Shown here one piece after another: positions 1-6,768 of a DNA stretch of 9,673 nucleotides; the first letter of the stretch is position 1; every line of letters begins with the position of its first letter. The notes beneath the pieces are model-generated. The model made no database searches and was not told the origin of the DNA. It was given only the letters and a program-made list of their open reading frames with translations. The translations under genes were made by a program, and so were the position numbers. This stretch comes from an uncultured Acidimicrobiaceae bacterium. GTDB lineage: Bacteria > Actinomycetota > Acidimicrobiia > Acidimicrobiales > MedAcidi-G1. The stretch covers positions 1 through 9,673 of the forward strand of contig CAJXIS010000054.1 in NCBI GenBank assembly GCA_913054115.1, written 5' to 3'.

Positions 1-32
1 GTGCACAGATCCTGATCGATCCAGACCTTCAT
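1..32 (-). CDS. Probable ferredoxin, N-terminal fragment (gene runs off the left edge)
   Basis: Reading the minus strand from an ATG at 32 gives MKVWIDQDLC before the window ends. This resembles the start of the small actinobacterial ferredoxins that begin with a Trp-Ile-Asp strand, where the first cysteine (here C10) is a ligand of the iron-sulfur cluster and is usually followed by Thr-Gly-Asp-Gly. A purine-rich stretch reading GAAAGGGA on the minus strand (50 down to 43) lies 10 bases before the ATG and could be the ribosome-binding site. Such proteins carry electrons, often to cytochrome P450s or other oxidoreductases, in the cytoplasm. The gene is divergent from mpa. Only ten codons are visible, so the family call rests on a short match recalled from memory; the cluster-binding motif itself lies outside the window. 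Confidence 0.62.
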   Translation of the reverse strand, partial: MKVWIDQDLC

Positions 33-107
33 GTGATGCGGGTCCCTTTCGTGAGTGGATCGTCCATCGCCAGAAACCTGACACGGAATGCAGGAGAACG
101 AGTCAGC

Positions 108-113
108 AGTGTA
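108..113 (-). promoter_or_regulatory. Possible -10 element for the divergent ferredoxin gene
   Basis: The minus strand reads TACACT here, a fair match to the bacterial -10 consensus. It would place a transcription start near position 101 and leave a leader of about 70 bases before the ATG at 32. I see no convincing -35 hexamer at the expected distance (around 131-136). The rest of the intergenic stretch 33-193 shows no gene, strong repeat or other recognisable site. Confidence 0.3.
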
Positions 114-193
114 ACCGGCGCCCCCTGACGATGGTGCCAGCCTGCGCCTTTCCGTGGCGGCCATCCGTCACCTCCACCGGCCAACTGAAGGGC

Positions 194-199
194 TAGGGT
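194..199 (+). promoter_or_regulatory. Putative -10 element of the mpa promoter
   Basis: TAGGGT fits the TAnnnT form of an actinobacterial -10 box. A start about seven bases downstream (near 206) gives a 23-base leader that contains the AAGGAG ribosome-binding site of mpa. The context GCTAGGGTCC recurs exactly in front of dop (2003-2012), and a close variant GCTAGGTTC lies in front of lepB, which supports a shared promoter type. No clear -35 box is visible, as is common in high-GC actinobacteria. Its position inside the longest possible mpa reading frame argues against a start upstream of it. Confidence 0.5.
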
Positions 200-214
200 C
201 CCGCGCAGAGGCAC

Positions 215-220
215 AAGGAG
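215..220 (+). promoter_or_regulatory. Ribosome-binding site that fixes the mpa start
   Basis: AAGGAG lies 8 bases before the GTG at 229, an ideal Shine-Dalgarno position. The other in-frame candidate, GTG at 154, has no such site and lies upstream of the probable promoter. This is the main reason for choosing 229. Confidence 0.8.
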
Positions 221-228
221 AGGGAGTC

Positions 229-1974
229 GTGGGCGAACACGATGGGGAGCAGGGCGGCGAAGGAGCAGCCGTGCGCGCCGAGATCCTCGACCTGGAAGCC
301 GAGATCGAAGAACTGCGGCGGCGGCTCGTCGATGCCCCCCGCCGTCTGGCCGAGTTCGAGGCGGAGCTGCGGGACGCCAAGCGGGAGCTGGCACGGGCGA
401 TGGCCCGGAATCAGAAGCTCAACACCACGTTGAGTTCCTCACGCGACCGGATCGAGCTACTGCGCGAAGAGGTCGACAAGCTGTCGCGGCCGCCCGCTTC
501 CTATGGCACGGTCGTCGGACGCAACGAGGACGGATCGGCCGACGTCCACGCCTCGGGCCGCAAGATGCGGGTGAGCATCCATCCGGAGCTCGTCGACGAC
601 CTGAAGATCGGCCAGGAGGTGCTCCTCAACGAGTCCCTCAGCATCATCCGAGCCCGTGCTCCCGAACAGGTCGGCGAGGTGGTGACCGTCAAGGAGGTCC
701 TCGCCGACGGCCGACGTGCCGTGGTCGTCGGGCGTGCCGACGAGGAACGGGTCGCCGACCTGGGCGAGGCTCTGCTCCGCGAGGGGGTGCGCAGTGGCGA
801 TGCCGCACTCTTCGATCCCCGGTCGGGCGTCCTGCTCGAACGGCTGCCCCGCCACGAGGTCGAGGCACTGGTCCTCGAAGAGATCCCCGATGTCACCTAC
901 GAGGACGTCGGTGGGCTCGACCAGCAGATCGAGATGATCATGGATGCCGTCGAGCTGCCCTTCGTCCACCAGGAGCTGTTCGCCGAATACGAGCTCCCCG
1001 CACCCAAGGGGATCCTGCTCTACGGGCCGCCGGGCTGCGGCAAGACCCTGATCGCCAAGGCCGTCGCCAACTCGCTGGCCGGGAAGGTGTCGGAGCTCGC
1101 TGGAGACCGGGAGGCCCGCAGCTACTTCCTCAACATCAAGGGCCCTGAGCTGCTGAACAAGTACGTGGGGGAGACCGAACGGCAGATCCGCCTGATCTTC
1201 GAACGGGCACGCGAGAAGTCCGAACAGGGCTGGCCCGTCATCGTGTTCTTCGACGAGATGGAATCGCTGTTCCGGACACGGGGATCGGGCATCAGCTCCG
1301 ACATCGAGTCGACGATCGTTCCCCAGCTGCTCGCCGAGATCGACGGTGTCGAGGCCCTGCGCAACGTGATCGTGATCGGCGCCTCGAACCGCGAGGACCT
1401 GATCGACCCGGCGATCCTGCGACCCGGCCGGCTCGACGTCAAGATCAAGATCGAACGGCCCGACGAGACCGCTGCGGGCCACATCTTCGGTCGCTACCTG
1501 ACCGAGGACCTGCCGCTCGACGAGGAGCTCGTCGAGACACTGGGGGGCGGAGATCGCAACAAGGCGGTGCTCGGGATGATCGACGCCGCCGTCGAGAGCA
1601 TGTACGGCGACGACGACCGCAACCGGTTCCTCGAGGTCACCTACCAGAACGGCGACAAGGAGGTCCTGTTCTTCCGGGACTTCGCATCCGGTGCGATGAT
1701 CGAGAACATCGTGCGCCGGGCCAAGAAGCTGGCGATCAAGCGCCAGCTCGCCGGCGGGACCCGGGGCATCCAGACCAACGACCTGGTCGACGCCGTGCGC
1801 CAGGAGTTCAAGGAGCACGAGGACCTGCCCAACACGACCAATCCCGACGACTGGGCGAAGATCTCGGGCAAGAAGGGCGAACGAATCGTCTACGTCCGCA
1901 CGCTCATCGCAGCGTCCGACGAAGTGGGCGGCGGCAGGGCCATCGAGGCCGTGGGCACCGGCCAGTACCTCTAG
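229..1974 (+). CDS. mpa: Proteasome-activating AAA+ ATPase Mpa/ARC
   Basis: This 581-residue protein (M. tuberculosis Mpa has 609) is the hexameric ring ATPase that recognises pupylated proteins, unfolds them and feeds them into the 20S proteasome in the cytoplasm. Order of parts: charged N-terminal coiled coil at about 15-87, which in the family binds Pup; tandem OB-fold region about 90-215; AAA+ module from about 225. Visible motifs are Walker A GPPGCGKT (266-273), pore-loop Tyr-Val-Gly (312-314), Walker B hydrophobic strand ending in Asp342-Glu343, sensor-region Asn387 and arginine fingers R398 and R401 in RPGR. The C-terminus is GQYL, the family's docking tail for pockets between alpha subunits. 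The frame is open upstream to a GTG at 154, giving 606 residues, but the AAGGAG at 215-220 and the promoter at 194-199 favour GTG 229. It lies 41 bases before dop. ARC is the name used in many actinobacteria. Confidence 0.96.
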   Translation: MGEHDGEQGGEGAAVRAEILDLEAEIEELRRRLVDAPRRLAEFEAELRDAKRELARAMARNQKLNTTLSSSRDRIELLREEVDKLSRPPASYGTVVGRNEDGSADVHASGRKMRVSIHPELVDDLKIGQEVLLNESLSIIRARAPEQVGEVVTVKEVLADGRRAVVVGRADEERVADLGEALLREGVRSGDAALFDPRSGVLLERLPRHEVEALVLEEIPDVTYEDVGGLDQQIEMIMDAVELPFVHQELFAEYELPAPKGILLYGPPGCGKTLIAKAVANSLAGKVSELAGDREARSYFLNIKGPELLNKYVGETERQIRLIFERAREKSEQGWPVIVFFDEMESLFRTRGSGISSDIESTIVPQLLAEIDGVEALRNVIVIGASNREDLIDPAILRPGRLDVKIKIERPDETAAGHIFGRYLTEDLPLDEELVETLGGGDRNKAVLGMIDAAVESMYGDDDRNRFLEVTYQNGDKEVLFFRDFASGAMIENIVRRAKKLAIKRQLAGGTRGIQTNDLVDAVRQEFKEHEDLPNTTNPDDWAKISGKKGERIVYVRTLIAASDEVGGGRAIEAVGTGQYL

Positions 1975-2003
1975 CCTCCACTCTGCCCACAGCGGCACCC
2001 CGC

Positions 2004-2009
2004 TAGGGT
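2004..2009 (+). promoter_or_regulatory. Putative -10 element giving a leaderless dop transcript
   Basis: TAGGGT ends exactly six bases before the dop ATG at 2016, so transcription would be expected to begin at or next to the A of the ATG. No Shine-Dalgarno sequence precedes dop, which fits a leaderless mRNA, a common type in actinobacteria. The surrounding GCTAGGGTCC matches the mpa promoter at 193-202. A 5-bp inverted repeat (AGCGG 1991-1995, CCGCT 2000-2004) touches the box, but it is short and may be chance. Confidence 0.55.
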
Positions 2010-2015
2010 CCGCGC

Positions 2016-3536
2016 ATGGCCGTCCCGAAGATCCTCGGCATCGAGACCGAGTTTGGCATCTTCCACCGCGGGACCCCCGAACCCAACCCGGTCAGCGCCT
2101 CCTCCCTGTTGATCAACGCCTACCTGAGCCGGCGAGCGGCGCCCGGCGACGGTCCCGGAGCCCCCAGGGTCGGCTGGGACTTCGTCGACGAGAGCCCGTC
2201 GCTCGACCTCCGCGGCTTCTCGGCCTTCGACGCCATGGCCCCCGAAATCGAGATGCACCTCGTGAACGCCGTGCTCACCAACGGGGCCCGCTACTACGTC
2301 GACCACGCCCATCCCGAGATCAGCACCCCCGAGTGCCTCGACGCCCTCGAGCTGCTGCGCTTCGACCGTGCCGCCGAACTCATCGTGATCGAGTCCATGG
2401 CAGCGGCCGGCGAGGTCCTCCCCGAGGGGCAGGAGATCGTCGCCTACAAGAACAACTCGGACGGCAAGGGCAACAGTTACGGGTGTCACGAGAACTACCT
2501 CATCGACCGGGCCACGCCCTTCGGGAGGATCGTGGTCCATGCAACGACCCACTTCGTGACCCGTCAGGTGTTCACGGGTGCGGGCAAGGTCGGGTGCGAG
2601 CTGCCCGGCCGGAGCCGCAGCGACGTCGACTTCCAGTTGACGCAGCGTGCCGATTTCTTCGAGGAGCAGGTCGGGCTCGAGACGACACTCAAGCGTCCGA
2701 TCATCAACACGCGGGACGAACCCCACGCCGACCCGCTGCGCTACCGGCGCCTCCATGTCATCGTCGGTGACGCCAACCTGTGCGAGGTCGCCACCTTCCT
2801 CAAGGTGGGCACGACGGCGATCGTGTTGGCGATGGTCGAGGACGACTTCCTCCAACGCGAGGTGCACTTCGCCGATCCGGTCCGTTCGCTTCAGGAGGTC
2901 TCACGGGACACGAGCGTGAGCACCGCACTCGAGCTTGCCGACGGCACGACGGCGACGGCCCTCGACATCCAGTGGGACCTGCTCGAGCAGGGCCGGAAGT
3001 ACGTCGAGGAACGGGGCGACGAGGGGGCCGGCGGTCCGGTCGCCCACCAGGTCCTCGACCGCTGGCAGGAGGTCCTGACGACGCTCGAAGAGGACCCCGA
3101 CGACCTTGTCGGCGTGGTCGACTGGGTGACCAAGCGACACATCATCGAGGGCTACCGCGACCGCCACGGCCTCGAGTACGGCGACCTCCGGCTGATGGCA
3201 CTCGACCTCCAGTACCACGACATGCGCCCCGAGCGCTCCCTGTTTGCCCGTGTGGGAGCAGAGACCCTCATCGACCCGGCCGCCGCAGAGCTGGCGATGA
3301 CCGCTCCGCCCGACGGCACGCGGGCGTACTTCCGTGGCCGCTGCCTCGACCGCTGGCCGAACCGCGTCGTCGCCGCCAACTGGGATTCCATGGTCTTCGA
3401 CGTCGGCGAGGAGACGCTTCGGCGGGTGCCGATGATGGAACCGACCCGCGGCAGCCGCGCCCATGTGGCTACGCTCATCGACGACTGCGACGACATCACG
3501 GATCTGCTCGACCGACTTTCGGGCCGCTCCGACTGA
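2016..3536 (+). CDS. dop: Depupylase / Pup deamidase Dop
   Basis: Dop cleaves the isopeptide bond between Pup and substrate lysines and, in species whose Pup ends in Gln, deamidates it to Glu. The protein has 506 residues, normal for Dop. It belongs to the glutamine-synthetase-like carboxylate-amine ligase fold shared with PafA. Visible features: the N-terminal metal/ATP-binding motif GIETEFG (8-14, with E10 and E12); a Dop-type loop at about 40-75 containing WDFVDESP and RGF, which PafA lacks; the catalytic Asp in YVDHAHPE (D96); NNSDGKG...SYGCHENY (146-161); and RPIINTRDEPHAD further on. The loop and the VDHAHPE motif separate it from PafA. ATG 2016 is the first start in frame and follows a -10-like box at leaderless spacing. 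Pup follows 32 bases downstream, so the two are probably co-transcribed. Because this Pup already ends in Glu, depupylation is the likely physiological activity. Confidence 0.96.
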   Translation: MAVPKILGIETEFGIFHRGTPEPNPVSASSLLINAYLSRRAAPGDGPGAPRVGWDFVDESPSLDLRGFSAFDAMAPEIEMHLVNAVLTNGARYYVDHAHPEISTPECLDALELLRFDRAAELIVIESMAAAGEVLPEGQEIVAYKNNSDGKGNSYGCHENYLIDRATPFGRIVVHATTHFVTRQVFTGAGKVGCELPGRSRSDVDFQLTQRADFFEEQVGLETTLKRPIINTRDEPHADPLRYRRLHVIVGDANLCEVATFLKVGTTAIVLAMVEDDFLQREVHFADPVRSLQEVSRDTSVSTALELADGTTATALDIQWDLLEQGRKYVEERGDEGAGGPVAHQVLDRWQEVLTTLEEDPDDLVGVVDWVTKRHIIEGYRDRHGLEYGDLRLMALDLQYHDMRPERSLFARVGAETLIDPAAAELAMTAPPDGTRAYFRGRCLDRWPNRVVAANWDSMVFDVGEETLRRVPMMEPTRGSRAHVATLIDDCDDITDLLDRLSGRSD

Positions 3537-3554
3537 GTCGCCGACCAAATGACC

Positions 3555-3562
3555 GGAGAGGA
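3555..3562 (+). promoter_or_regulatory. Ribosome-binding site of pup
   Basis: GGAGAGGA ends six bases before the ATG at 3569 and is the strongest Shine-Dalgarno sequence in the dop-prcA stretch. It also decides against the out-of-frame ATG at 3549, which lies upstream of it. A strong site fits the need for much more Pup than enzyme. Confidence 0.7.
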
Positions 3563-3568
3563 CATCCC

Positions 3569-3769
3569 ATGGCCGAGAGGGAACAGGTTCGCCGAGAGCG
3601 GGCCGAGCGCGACCCGGAGTCCGTCGAGGAGACCAGGGCGCCGGCTGTCAGCGAGCGCGGTGAGCGACTCAAGGAGGAACTCGACGACCTGCTCGACGAG
3701 ATCGACACAGTCCTCGAGAGCAACGCCGAGGAGTTCGTGAAGAGCTACGTCCAGAAGGGCGGGGAGTAG
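3569..3769 (+). CDS. pup: Prokaryotic ubiquitin-like protein Pup (Gly-Gly-Glu ending)
   Basis: This 66-residue protein (family usually about 64) is the modifier attached by PafA to lysines of target proteins. It is highly charged and, as usual for Pup, likely disordered in its first half (about 1-28). Residues about 31-52 (ERLKEELDDLLDEIDTVLES) form the predicted helix that pairs with the Mpa coiled coil. The conserved end FVKSYVQKGGE follows. The last codon before TAG is GAG, so the protein ends in Glu and can be ligated without prior deamidation. Start ATG 3569 has a strong GGAGAGGA site before it. The gene sits between dop and prcB, the normal actinobacterial order. A longer open frame continues upstream through dop but is not coding. 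Confidence 0.97.
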   Translation: MAEREQVRRERAERDPESVEETRAPAVSERGERLKEELDDLLDEIDTVLESNAEEFVKSYVQKGGE

Positions 3770-3772
3770 GCG

Positions 3773-3793
3773 CCGCAGGCCCCCGGCCCTGCG
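3773..3793 (+). other. Hairpin between pup and prcB
   Basis: CCGCAGG (3773-3779) and CCTGCGG (3787-3793) form a perfect 7-bp stem with a 7-base C-rich loop, starting three bases after the pup stop codon. No T-run follows, so it is not a standard intrinsic terminator. The right arm covers the first half of GGAG (3792-3795), the only Shine-Dalgarno-like sequence before prcB. It may lower prcB translation, stabilise the 3' end of pup mRNA, or mark a processing site; these roles are inference. Confidence 0.5.
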
Positions 3794-3808
3794 GAGTCCA
3801 CGACAACC

Positions 3809-4603
3809 GTGACGCTTCCCCTCTTCACCCCGGACCAGGATCCTGGTCCGAGTTTCCTCGGTCTGCTCGACCGCCTGGGCCTCGGAGCACCGGAGATCTC
3901 CGGCCCGATCGAAGCCGGGGTCATCACCCACGGCACCACGGTTCTGGCGATACACACCCGTGACGGAGTGGTCATGGCGGGGGACCGTCGGGCGACCTCC
4001 GGACACCACATCAGCCACCACTCGATGGAGAAGGTCTTCCCGGCCGATCGCCATTCCGGCGTCGCCATCTCCGGGGCCGCCGGACCGGCGATGGAGATGG
4101 TCCGCCTGTTCCAACTCCAGCTCGAGCACTACGAAAAGGTCGAAGGGTCGCCCCTCAGCCTCGAGGGCAAGGCGAACCAGCTCAGCCTCATGGTTCGCGG
4201 CAACCTGATGGCGGCGCTGCAGGGCATGGTCGTCGTCCCGCTGTTCGCCGGTTGGGATGAGCGCCTCGAGCAGGGTCGCCTCTTCCAGTACGACATCACG
4301 GGCGGCCGCTACGAGGAACGGCGCTATGCCACCGGCGGTTCCGGCGGTGTCCATGCCTCGTCGGTCATCAAGCTCCGGCACGCCCCGGACCTCGACATAG
4401 GGGTTGCGGTCGACATCGCCGTCGAGGCATTGTTCGAGGCAGCGGAAGAGGACAGCGCCACCGGCGGGCCCGATCCCGTCCGGGGCATCTTTCCGGTCAT
4501 CGCCACGATCGGCCCCGGAGGCTTCGAACGCCTGACGGAAGACGAGGTCGAGGCCCGCACCACGGTGCTGCTCGAACGTCTCAGTGATCGGGGCGCCCGA
4601 TGA
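3809..4603 (+). CDS. prcB: 20S proteasome beta subunit PrcB (precursor)
   Basis: PrcB is the proteolytic subunit; 14 copies form the two inner rings of the 20S particle. The precursor has 264 residues. It carries a propeptide of about 42 residues that should be removed autocatalytically between G42 and T43, leaving mature TTVLAIHTRDG. The catalytic set of an N-terminal nucleophile hydrolase is complete: mature T1 (T43), D17 (D59, in AGDRR) and K33 (K75). Other family signatures are LEHYEKVEG and DSATGGPDPVRGIFP. The propeptide is shorter than the roughly 57 residues of M. tuberculosis PrcB. GTG 3809 is the best start, but its Shine-Dalgarno sequence (GGAG 3792-3795) is 13 bases away and partly inside a hairpin, so the exact N-terminus is less certain than the gene. 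The stop overlaps the prcA start as ATGA. Confidence 0.96.
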   Translation: MTLPLFTPDQDPGPSFLGLLDRLGLGAPEISGPIEAGVITHGTTVLAIHTRDGVVMAGDRRATSGHHISHHSMEKVFPADRHSGVAISGAAGPAMEMVRLFQLQLEHYEKVEGSPLSLEGKANQLSLMVRGNLMAALQGMVVVPLFAGWDERLEQGRLFQYDITGGRYEERRYATGGSGGVHASSVIKLRHAPDLDIGVAVDIAVEALFEAAEEDSATGGPDPVRGIFPVIATIGPGGFERLTEDEVEARTTVLLERLSDRGAR

Positions 4604-5277
4604 ACATGCCGCTGTACGTCGCGCCCGAACAGATCATGAAGGACCGGGCCGACTACGCCCGCAAGGGCATCGCCAGGGGGCGTGCGGCGATCGCAGCGAC
4701 CTACGCCGACGGCGTGCTGCTCTGCGCCGAGAACCCCTCGAACACGCTGCGCAAGGTCTCGGAGATCTACGACCGCATCGGGTTCATCGGCGTCGGAAAG
4801 TACAACGAGTTCGACCAGTTGCGCATCGCCGGCGTCCGGCACGCCGACCTCAAGGGCTACACCTACAGTCGCGAAGACGTCGATGCCCGGTGGCTCGCCA
4901 ACCAGTACGCCCAGACCCTCGGCCAGTACTTCACCCACGAGATGAAGCCGCTCGAGGTCGAGCTGCTCGTGGCCGAGATGAGCCCCGAGGTCGGCGAGGA
5001 CCGGCTCTTCCACCTGCTCTACGACGGCACCGTGATGGACACCACCACGCATGTCGTCATCGGCGGAGAAGCCGACGTGATCGGCAACCGCCTACAGGAC
5101 GCCTGGTCCGCAGGCCTGCCCCTCGAGGATGCCGTGCGGGTTGCCGTGGGGGCACTGGCCGGACCCGACCGGGAGCTGGTTCCCGACGACCTGGAGATCG
5201 CGGTGCTGGCCAGGGACGGCGAGCGCCGATCCTTCCGTCGGATCGAGGGCGACGACCTCGGCGGCCTGCTCGAGTGA
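4600..5277 (+). CDS. prcA: 20S proteasome alpha subunit PrcA
   Basis: PrcA forms the outer rings of the 20S particle, gates substrate entry and provides the pockets that accept the Mpa tail. The protein has 225 residues, slightly shorter than the 248 of M. tuberculosis. Recognisable family stretches are YVAPEQIMKDRADYARKGIA near the N-terminus, CAENPSNTLRKVSEIYDRIG, GKYNEFDQLR and LANQYAQTLGQYFT. The lysine in GKYNEFD is in the region where alpha subunits bind activator tails. It has no catalytic threonine, as expected. The ATG overlaps the prcB stop (ATGA), there is no clear Shine-Dalgarno sequence of its own, and translation is probably coupled to prcB, which would help equal output of the two subunits. 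A second in-frame ATG lies two codons downstream at 4606. Confidence 0.96.
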   Translation: MNMPLYVAPEQIMKDRADYARKGIARGRAAIAATYADGVLLCAENPSNTLRKVSEIYDRIGFIGVGKYNEFDQLRIAGVRHADLKGYTYSREDVDARWLANQYAQTLGQYFTHEMKPLEVELLVAEMSPEVGEDRLFHLLYDGTVMDTTTHVVIGGEADVIGNRLQDAWSAGLPLEDAVRVAVGALAGPDRELVPDDLEIAVLARDGERRSFRRIEGDDLGGLLE

Positions 5278-5327
5278 CCGGAACCGCCTCGCCCCACCCG
5301 TCGTCGGTCGGCACCTGAGAGGCGCCC

Positions 5328-6686
5328 GTGCAACGCCGGATCTACGGGATCGAGAACGAGTACGGCATCACCTGCATGCTCGACGGTCAGCGGCGCCTCA
5401 GCCCCGACGAGGTCGCCCGCTACCTGTTCCGGAAGGTCGTCCACTGGGGGCGTAGTTCGAACGTCTTCCTGGCCAACGGCGCACGCCTCTACCTCGACGT
5501 CGGCTCGCACCCCGAGTACGCGACGCCCGAGTGCGACTCGGTGGCAGATGTCGTCGCCCACGACAAGGCCGGGGAACGCATCCTCGAACAGTTGCTCCAC
5601 AGCGCCGAGGAGCGGCTCCGCGAGGAGGGCATCCGGGGCGACATCTACCTGTTCAAGAACAACACCGATTCGGCTGGCAACTCCTACGGATGCCACGAGA
5701 ACTACCTGACCACCCGCCGCGACGACCTGTCCTACTACGAGGAGGTCCTGATCCCGTTCTTCGTCAGCAGGCAGATCTACGCAGGAGCCGGCAAGGTCCT
5801 CCAGAACGCACGCGGTGCCATGTACTGCGTCAGCCAACGGGCCGAGCACATCTGGGAAAGCGTGTCGAGCGCCACCACCCGGTCGCGTCCCATCATCAAC
5901 TCGCGGGACGAACCCCACGCCGATGCCGAGCGCTACCGCCGCCTGCACGTCATCGTCGGGGACTCGAACATGAGCGAGTACGCCGCCTTCCTCAAGGTGG
6001 GGGCCTGCGGACTGCTGCTCCGGATGCTCGAGGAACCGACGGTCCAGCTGCGGGACATGACCCTCGAGAATCCGATCCGGGCGATTCGTGAGATCAGCCA
6101 TGACATGACCTGTCGGCGGACTGTGCGCCTCGCCAACGGTCGCGAGGTGCGGGCCCTCGACATCCAGCGCGAATACCTCGATCGGGCGATCCGGTTCTCC
6201 GAGCACCACGACCTGAACGACGAGGAGAAGAAGGCGCTCGCCATGTGGGAGCACTGTCTCGACGGCATCGAACGCGATCCGCTGACGCTCGACCGTGAAT
6301 GCGACTGGGTGGCCAAGTACCACCTCATCGAGTCCTACCGCGAGCGCCACGGACTATCCATGAGCGACGCCAGGGTGGCCCTGCTCGACCTCCAGTACCA
6401 CGACGTCAACCAGGACCGCGGCCTGTACTACGTCCTCCAGCGACGGGGGATGGTCGAGCGCATCGTGGATGACGAGGCGATCACCGACGCCATCGACAAC
6501 GCTCCCCAGACCACCCGCGCGCGCCTGCGTGGAGAGTTCATCCGACGGGCCAAGGAACGTCGACGTGACTACACGGTCGACTGGGTACACCTCAAGCTCA
6601 ACGACCAGGCGCAGCGGACCGTGCTCTGCAAGGACCCGTTTCGCTCGACCGACGAACGCGTCGAGAAGCTCATCGAGTCGCTCTGA
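5328..6686 (+). CDS. pafA: Pup--protein ligase PafA
   Basis: PafA uses ATP to phosphorylate the C-terminal Glu of Pup and then forms an isopeptide bond with a lysine of the target protein. The 452 residues match the usual length. Visible motifs: RRIYGIENEYGI (3-14, with metal-binding E9 and E11); LYLDVGSHPEYATPE with the catalytic Asp D57; NNTDSAGNSYGCHENYL; and RPIINSRDEPHAD. It lacks the loop found between the first two motifs in Dop, which makes PafA the clear choice of the two paralogs. The GTG start at 5328 follows GAGAGG (5317-5322) at five bases spacing, and the sequence right after it (QRRIYGIENEYG) aligns with known PafA starts. It lies 50 bases after prcA, with no promoter or terminator seen between, so it probably belongs to the same transcript. 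Confidence 0.97.
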   Translation: MQRRIYGIENEYGITCMLDGQRRLSPDEVARYLFRKVVHWGRSSNVFLANGARLYLDVGSHPEYATPECDSVADVVAHDKAGERILEQLLHSAEERLREEGIRGDIYLFKNNTDSAGNSYGCHENYLTTRRDDLSYYEEVLIPFFVSRQIYAGAGKVLQNARGAMYCVSQRAEHIWESVSSATTRSRPIINSRDEPHADAERYRRLHVIVGDSNMSEYAAFLKVGACGLLLRMLEEPTVQLRDMTLENPIRAIREISHDMTCRRTVRLANGREVRALDIQREYLDRAIRFSEHHDLNDEEKKALAMWEHCLDGIERDPLTLDRECDWVAKYHLIESYRERHGLSMSDARVALLDLQYHDVNQDRGLYYVLQRRGMVERIVDDEAITDAIDNAPQTTRARLRGEFIRRAKERRRDYTVDWVHLKLNDQAQRTVLCKDPFRSTDERVEKLIESL

Positions 6687-6709
6687 GAACCGGCGACACC
6701 GCGGCTCTC
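6685..6709 (+). other. Weak stem-loop after pafA
   Basis: GAGAACCG (6685-6692) can pair with CGGCTCTC (6702-6709) apart from one A-C mismatch, with a 9-base loop. It overlaps the pafA stop codon and has no T-run after it. It could slightly reduce read-through into pafBC or be chance in GC-rich DNA. Nothing else stands out in 6710-6738. Confidence 0.2.
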
Positions 6710-6739
6710 CGACCTCTGCGGACGCACGCCGCCAGCACC

Positions 6740-6745
6740 TACGAT
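6740..6745 (+). promoter_or_regulatory. Possible -10 element of a pafBC promoter
   Basis: TACGAT is a good -10 match in the 102-base gap between pafA and pafB, the longest gap between genes in the cluster. A start near 6752 would leave a leader containing the GAGGAGG site at 6769-6775. No -35 box is recognised, and I do not see the RecA-independent damage promoter motif (TTGTC-type) that PafBC itself uses in mycobacteria. Confidence 0.3.
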
Positions 6746-6768
6746 GTCCATGGAGTCGTTCGACTCGT

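Noticed and set aside
85..112. GGAAT with GTG about 19 bases later, recalling a SigR-type stress promoter before mpa
   Set aside because: The second half is not GTT, and the TAGGGT box at 194-199 explains the mpa leader better.
457..1998. Long minus-strand open frame of 513 codons opposite mpa
   Set aside because: It mirrors the strongly biased codons of mpa in GC-rich DNA, resembles no family I know, and the + strand gene has complete AAA+ motifs.
2780..3568. Open frame continuing upstream of pup through dop, suggesting a 329-residue Pup fusion
   Set aside because: The upstream part is Arg/Pro/Gly-rich out-of-frame dop; pup has its own strong ribosome-binding site and a normal length from ATG 3569.
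3773..3793. Hairpin after pup as an intrinsic terminator
   Set aside because: No T-run follows, and prcB begins 16 bases later in the same orientation.
3152..4381. Minus-strand open frame of 409 codons across dop, pup and prcB
   Set aside because: It spans three well-supported + strand genes and a gap between them; composition is a shadow of those genes.
5019..6350. Minus-strand open frame of 443 codons opposite prcA and pafA
   Set aside because: Shadow of pafA; no recognisable motif or ribosome-binding site.
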